49,696 bases of DNA from Acidobacteriota bacterium (lineage in GTDB: Bacteria > Acidobacteriota > Blastocatellia > RBC074), in the NCBI GenBank assembly GCA_018269055.1, contig JAFDVI010000025.1, forward strand, positions 1 through 49,696, written 5' to 3'. The position numbers were made by a program, and so were the translations under genes. The notes below the pieces were generated by a model. It was not told the origin of the DNA. It searched no databases and saw only the letters and a list, made by a program, of their open reading frames with translations. Below, one piece after another: positions 45,800 through 49,696 of the stretch. Numbering within the stretch: the stretch's first letter is position 1; the number at the start of each line of letters is the position of its first letter.

Positions 45800-48700
45800 A
45801 TGAGAATGCGGTCCATACTTCTAATGCCAGCCAGTATAGCGCTGATCTTCGCTCTTGCCGCCGGTGGAAAGGCGCAAACCAGCGGCGAAATCACCGGTCT
45901 GGTGACTGACGCATCGGGCGCGACTGTGTCCGGTGCCAGCGTAAGCGTCACCAACAAAGCGACAGGTGCGGTGCGTCAGGTTACCACCAACAGCGAGGGG
46001 CTGTATGCCTTTCCTTCCTTGCTGCCCGGCGTTTACGAATTGAAAGTTGAGCAGGCAGGCTTCAAGACCACTCGACTCGATAACATCACGCTCGCAGTTC
46101 AGCAGACGGCGCGACTGGATGTGAAGATGGAAGTCGGCCAGGTTGGCGAGACGCTGACAATTACCAGCGAAAGTGCGCTGCTCAACGCCGAAAACACAAC
46201 GGTCGGCATCGTGATCGAAAACAAGATTGTGACTGAATTGCCGCTCAACGGTCGCAATTACCTGAATCTTGTCGCGTTGTCGCCCAATGTGAACGTCCTC
46301 TCTCCGGGGGCGGGGCAGGCTGGCTCCCGCCAGGGGGGTGATCGCGCCGCCCAATCAATTTCCACCGGCGGGCAGCGCATTATGTTCGATTACTACACGT
46401 TGGATGGCGTGAACAACACCGATCCGAATTTCAATACGTATGTTGCTCTTCCTTCCATTGATGCGATTCAGGAGTTCAAGGTTCAAATCGGCGTTTATCC
46501 GGCGGAATATGGACATCAAAGCACGCAGGTAAATGTGCTCACCAAATCGGGCGGCAGCAAATATCACGGCGCTCTGTTCGAGTTCGTGCGCAACGACGCC
46601 TTCGACGCCCAGCCCTACGCCTTTACAAGCGTTCGTCCCAAGAAGCAGCCGTTCAAGTGGAATGATTACGGATTCGAGATGGATGGCCCGGTGCGCATCC
46701 CGAAGCTGTTCAACGGACGCGACAAACTATTTTTCATGTCCAACTATGAGGCGTTTCGCCTGCGGCAAAACTTTTTGTCCACCTACTCGGTGCCGACTCC
46801 GAAGATGTTCCAGGGAGATTTCAGCGAATTGAGCGCAACGATCTACGATCCCGCCACGGGGCAGCCGTTTCCAGGCAACATTATCCCGTCGAACCGGATT
46901 GATCCGATTTCGCTGAAGTTTTTGAAGTATTACCATTCCTCCACTCTACCCGGACTAACGAACAACTACACGCAGTTCAACTCCTCACCGCAGAATCGGG
47001 ATGGGTTTGTTGTTCGCCTGGATTACATCGAATCCTCGAAATCGCAATGGATGGGGCGATACAACTGGGGTGATGAAAACCAGTCGAATCAAGGCCTGGC
47101 TGGCGCAGGAAACAAGATTTTGACCAATTACGAACAGTACACAGGATCGAACACACGGACTCTCACGCCCAACATGGTGAATGAAGCCCGATTCGGTTAC
47201 ACCCGATTCTTCAACTCCATCGGAACCCTGCTGGCCTTTAACAAGGATGTCGTTACCGAAATCGGCATCCCTGGCCAAAACCCCGGCGATCCGGTCACTT
47301 GGGGAATTCCAAACGTCAACTTTACCGGGTACACAGGGATCGGCGACACCAATGATGGTCCGTACGCCAACGACAACAACACACTGCAATTCGTTGATAA
47401 ATTGTCCTGGATCCACGGCAGTCACACGATGGCGGTTGGGTTCGAGTTCAACCGGCAAAATTACAATCAGGTGGGGAATCAGTTTTCGCGCGGCGTCTTT
47501 TCCTTCCAGCCGAACGCGACCAGAAGCCCTCAGGGAACCGGCGGAGATGGCTTTGCTGAGTTCCTGCTGGGTGACCTTTGGGTATCCACCAATGCGGTGG
47601 CCGTCGCCAATGCAAAATTTCAGCGTAACACATACTACGCGTTTGTGGATGACACCTGGAAGGTAACTCCAAAATTGACGCTATCGTTGGGCTTGCGCTA
47701 TGAACTGACGCCGCCCTTCACCGACACGCTTGGCGACCTGTTCAATGTGAAAATACCGAAGCTGTATTTTACGGCTAACGCCCCGCAGGCGGATTGGCCG
47801 ACCTTCGTCCGGCAGAGTGGCTGCACGGATCCTTATCAGGGATTGAAGATCCGTTGGACCCAAACTCCGGCGGTTTGCGGCGGCGGTCTGAATCACAACC
47901 TATTGAAGACCCAGTACAATAATTTCGCTCCGCGCATCGGCATTGCCTATACGCTGGGCAAGGATACTGTGATTCGGGGCGGGTTTGGTCTTTTCTATGT
48001 GCAGGACATCGGGAACGCCATGTATTTCGACATGGCCCGCAATATCGCGGCTCGCGTGGACATCTTCTCGAATGTCGGAAGCGCGACGCTGCATTGGAAC
48101 AATGCGATCCCGGGCGGAAACGGAACCGTCGCCCAGGTGCCGCCGCCATACGCGCTAGCCGCCGCTTACGACCATCACACTTCGTACACCATGCAGTACC
48201 TGCTGAATGTTCAAAAGCAGATCGGGCAGAACTGGGTGCTCGAAACCGGCTATCTCGGATCGGTCAGCCATCACCTCTATGGTTTCCAAAACGCCAATCA
48301 GGCCGTCCCCGGCACGACGGGCAGTGTGGCCTCGCGTCAACCATTCCCCCAATTTGGCGTGATCCAGTTAGTGGCCGACGGTTTCAACGCAAACTACAAT
48401 GCCGCGAGCGTGAAATTGACGCGGCGCTTCGGCCAGGGGCTGAGCCTGAACACCTCTTACACCTGGTCGAAATCGCTGGACAACAGCAGCGGCATTCGCA
48501 ATCAGGGTTTTGATTCGTTGTTTCCGCAAGACAGTGGCTGCTTGCGCTGCGAACGGGCGTTGTCGGCTTTCGACACACGCCATCGTTTCTCGCTGGGGGG
48601 CGTCTATGATCTCCCCGTAGGCAGGGGCAAGCTTCTGGACGTTCAGAATTCGTTCGCCAATGTTTTTGTTGGCGGTTGGCAACTGAGTTCAAACATGACG

Positions 48701-49162
48701 ATCCAGAGCGGCGTGCCGCAAACGATCAATGTCGGCTTCGTCAACTCCGGCACCAATACGCCAAATAATGATCGCCCCAACTTCACAGGGAAGGGCAACG
48801 GCTACGCCGCACACCGCACACCTTCAGGGTGGTACGACGCGGCGTCTTTCGAAGTCGCTCCCGCCGGAACCTTCGGGAATGTGGGACGGAATTCGCTCAT
48901 CACCCCTCATTTGCAGTCCATTGATCTCGCCGTTCATAAGAATTTTCCTTTGGGATACAAAGAAGGCCATGTCCTGCAGTTCAGGCTGGAAGGATTTAAC
49001 GCGTTCAACCATCCGGTGTGGGGCGCGCCGAATGGGAACATTCGGGCCGGCGCGCCATTTCCGGGAGCGCCAGCTAACGCCGCGCGCCAGGGCTTCGGGG
49101 TCATCAGCAGCACAAGACTTCCGATGCGCCAGATTCAGTTGGGATTGAAGTACGTGTTCTAA
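45800..49162 (+). CDS. Oar-like TonB-dependent receptor C
   Basis: A 1120-residue protein. The ATG at 45800 is chosen for AGGAGG upstream; an in-frame ATG at 45773 is less likely. Signal peptide ~1-25 (LAAGGKA-Q), carboxypeptidase-regulatory domain ~30-110 (ITGLVTDASGATVSGASVSV, LYAFPSLLPGVYEL), plug-like region with ELPLNGRNYLNLVALSPNV and GVYPAEYGHQSTQVNVLTKSGG. The barrel ends IQLGLKYVF. It differs from receptors A and B in length and plug motif (LPLNGRNYL), so it is a separate subfamily. The substrate is unknown. It is divergent from the membrane regulator. Confidence 0.9.
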   Translation: MRMRSILLMPASIALIFALAAGGKAQTSGEITGLVTDASGATVSGASVSVTNKATGAVRQVTTNSEGLYAFPSLLPGVYELKVEQAGFKTTRLDNITLAVQQTARLDVKMEVGQVGETLTITSESALLNAENTTVGIVIENKIVTELPLNGRNYLNLVALSPNVNVLSPGAGQAGSRQGGDRAAQSISTGGQRIMFDYYTLDGVNNTDPNFNTYVALPSIDAIQEFKVQIGVYPAEYGHQSTQVNVLTKSGGSKYHGALFEFVRNDAFDAQPYAFTSVRPKKQPFKWNDYGFEMDGPVRIPKLFNGRDKLFFMSNYEAFRLRQNFLSTYSVPTPKMFQGDFSELSATIYDPATGQPFPGNIIPSNRIDPISLKFLKYYHSSTLPGLTNNYTQFNSSPQNRDGFVVRLDYIESSKSQWMGRYNWGDENQSNQGLAGAGNKILTNYEQYTGSNTRTLTPNMVNEARFGYTRFFNSIGTLLAFNKDVVTEIGIPGQNPGDPVTWGIPNVNFTGYTGIGDTNDGPYANDNNTLQFVDKLSWIHGSHTMAVGFEFNRQNYNQVGNQFSRGVFSFQPNATRSPQGTGGDGFAEFLLGDLWVSTNAVAVANAKFQRNTYYAFVDDTWKVTPKLTLSLGLRYELTPPFTDTLGDLFNVKIPKLYFTANAPQADWPTFVRQSGCTDPYQGLKIRWTQTPAVCGGGLNHNLLKTQYNNFAPRIGIAYTLGKDTVIRGGFGLFYVQDIGNAMYFDMARNIAARVDIFSNVGSATLHWNNAIPGGNGTVAQVPPPYALAAAYDHHTSYTMQYLLNVQKQIGQNWVLETGYLGSVSHHLYGFQNANQAVPGTTGSVASRQPFPQFGVIQLVADGFNANYNAASVKLTRRFGQGLSLNTSYTWSKSLDNSSGIRNQGFDSLFPQDSGCLRCERALSAFDTRHRFSLGGVYDLPVGRGKLLDVQNSFANVFVGGWQLSSNMTIQSGVPQTINVGFVNSGTNTPNNDRPNFTGKGNGYAAHRTPSGWYDAASFEVAPAGTFGNVGRNSLITPHLQSIDLAVHKNFPLGYKEGHVLQFRLEGFNAFNHPVWGAPNGNIRAGAPFPGAPANAARQGFGVISSTRLPMRQIQLGLKYVF

Positions 49163-49544
49163 GCCAGTTGTCAGTTGGGTGTATGGGCGCTCAATAAACT
49201 CGACACAAAGGATCAAAGGAACCAAGGTTCAAAGGTGGTTTCATCAAGGATAAAAATCTTCTTTGCCCCTTTGCCCCTTTGCCCCTTTGTGTTAAGCCAG
49301 ACACCCTATTGAAAATCAATCTCCGTTACGGACACGAATCAAATTCCAACGTCAGTCGGCATAAAGCAGTCAGTCAATGGTGAGTGTTGCGACGACAGCC
49401 GTAGCTTCACCATTTTTCTGCCGTTAGCATGGCCACAGCAGTTGATCGAATTCGAGGTTGGAAGTAGAACAAGTCCGTGAAGTTTTAGAGCAATTTTCAG
49501 ATACGTGCTGATGTTACGCGGTGGATAAGCTTTCACAGGCTCTT
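49163..49544. other. gene-free region after receptor C
   Basis: No gene is seen. It contains a short tandem array of TTTGCCCC-type units at about 49260-49290 (three units), typical of slippage-prone intergenic DNA. No clear intrinsic terminator for receptor C was found. Confidence 0.45.
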
Positions 49545-49696
49545 CGTCCCGGAAGGGACGGTTGAGATTAGCCCAGCGATTTATCGCTTGTCATTACCCA
49601 AATTTTCGCTCAAATCGCACGTTTCATTCTTTAGCCCGCGGATGCGGGCGAGCAGCATAAAGCCCAGGGTGAAGCGCGAGAGCGCGAAACCCTGGG
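49545..49696. repeat. chain of four stem-loops, probable interspersed repeat
   Basis: CGTCCC-GGAA-GGGACG (49545-49560), AGCGAT...ATCGCT (49575-49588), GCCCGC-GGAT-GCGGGC (49634-49649), and CCCAGGGT...ACCCTGGG (49663-49696) enclosing GCGC-GAGA-GCGC (49674-49685). Two loops are tetraloops, one of them in a perfect stem. The element runs to the end of the window, so its right boundary is unknown. Confidence 0.65.

Noticed and set aside
49255..49300. Possible CRISPR-like or tandem repeat array (TTTGCCCC units)
   Set aside because: Only three 8-bp units without spacers; a simple slippage repeat.

Overview
The window looks like chromosomal DNA of an Acidobacteriota bacterium, probably class Blastocatellia. 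This is inferred from family content, not from a marker gene. The signature families are a TIGR03437-type (Solibacter-type) domain in a giant surface protein, a TIGR03436-type VWFA protein, a TIGR02999-type ECF sigma factor beside a Ser/Thr kinase, three large Oar-like TonB-dependent receptors with N-terminal carboxypeptidase-regulatory domains, and AAA-like/WD40 fusion proteins. Most of the window is moderately GC-rich. The first ~1.7 kb is clearly AT-rich and looks like acquired or decaying DNA.

Layout. 1-2.5 kb: an AT-rich patch with the broken tail of an HExxH metallopeptidase-like protein, two small secreted proteins, a small zinc-ribbon protein and a truncated tyrosine recombinase. 2.5-4.8 kb: a membrane J-domain protein overlapping an M61-like peptidase gene. 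5.1-9.1 kb: a 1348-residue multi-domain surface protein. 9.2-19.8 kb (minus strand): an ECF sigma factor, a Ser/Thr kinase fused to an AAA-like NTPase, two tandem 1088-residue AAA-like/WD40 proteins, then thiG. 19.9-22.8 kb (plus): a second, divergent ECF sigma factor, two small secreted proteins and a VWFA protein. 22.9-24.2 kb (minus): a UDP-N-acetyl-hexosamine 6-dehydrogenase.

24.5-30.4 kb (plus) is a complete vitamin B12 uptake locus: cobalamin riboswitch, intrinsic terminator, btuF, btuC, btuD, a DUF4430-like (transcobalamin-like) lipoprotein and a BtuB-type receptor. It converges on hemN-hemG (30.6-33.2 kb, minus), two late haem-synthesis genes. 33.4-41.9 kb (minus) holds two paralogous Oar-like receptors flanking a secreted protein. 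42.3-43.6 kb is a Tat-exported Gfo/Idh/MocA oxidoreductase, followed by pseudogene debris (a DHFR-like start and an ECF sigma start). 44.1-49.2 kb is a membrane-bound winged-helix-type regulator divergent from a third Oar-like receptor. The right edge carries a chain of stem-loops that looks like an interspersed repeat.

The best candidate for an undescribed system is the sigma factor / kinase-AAA / AAA-WD40 / AAA-WD40 cluster. Three consecutive proteins share the same kind of AAA-like module, and the two WD40 proteins have almost the same ATPase half but very different propellers. The second candidate is the DUF4430-like lipoprotein built into a riboswitch-controlled B12 import operon. No tRNA, rRNA, CRISPR array or intact insertion sequence was recognised.
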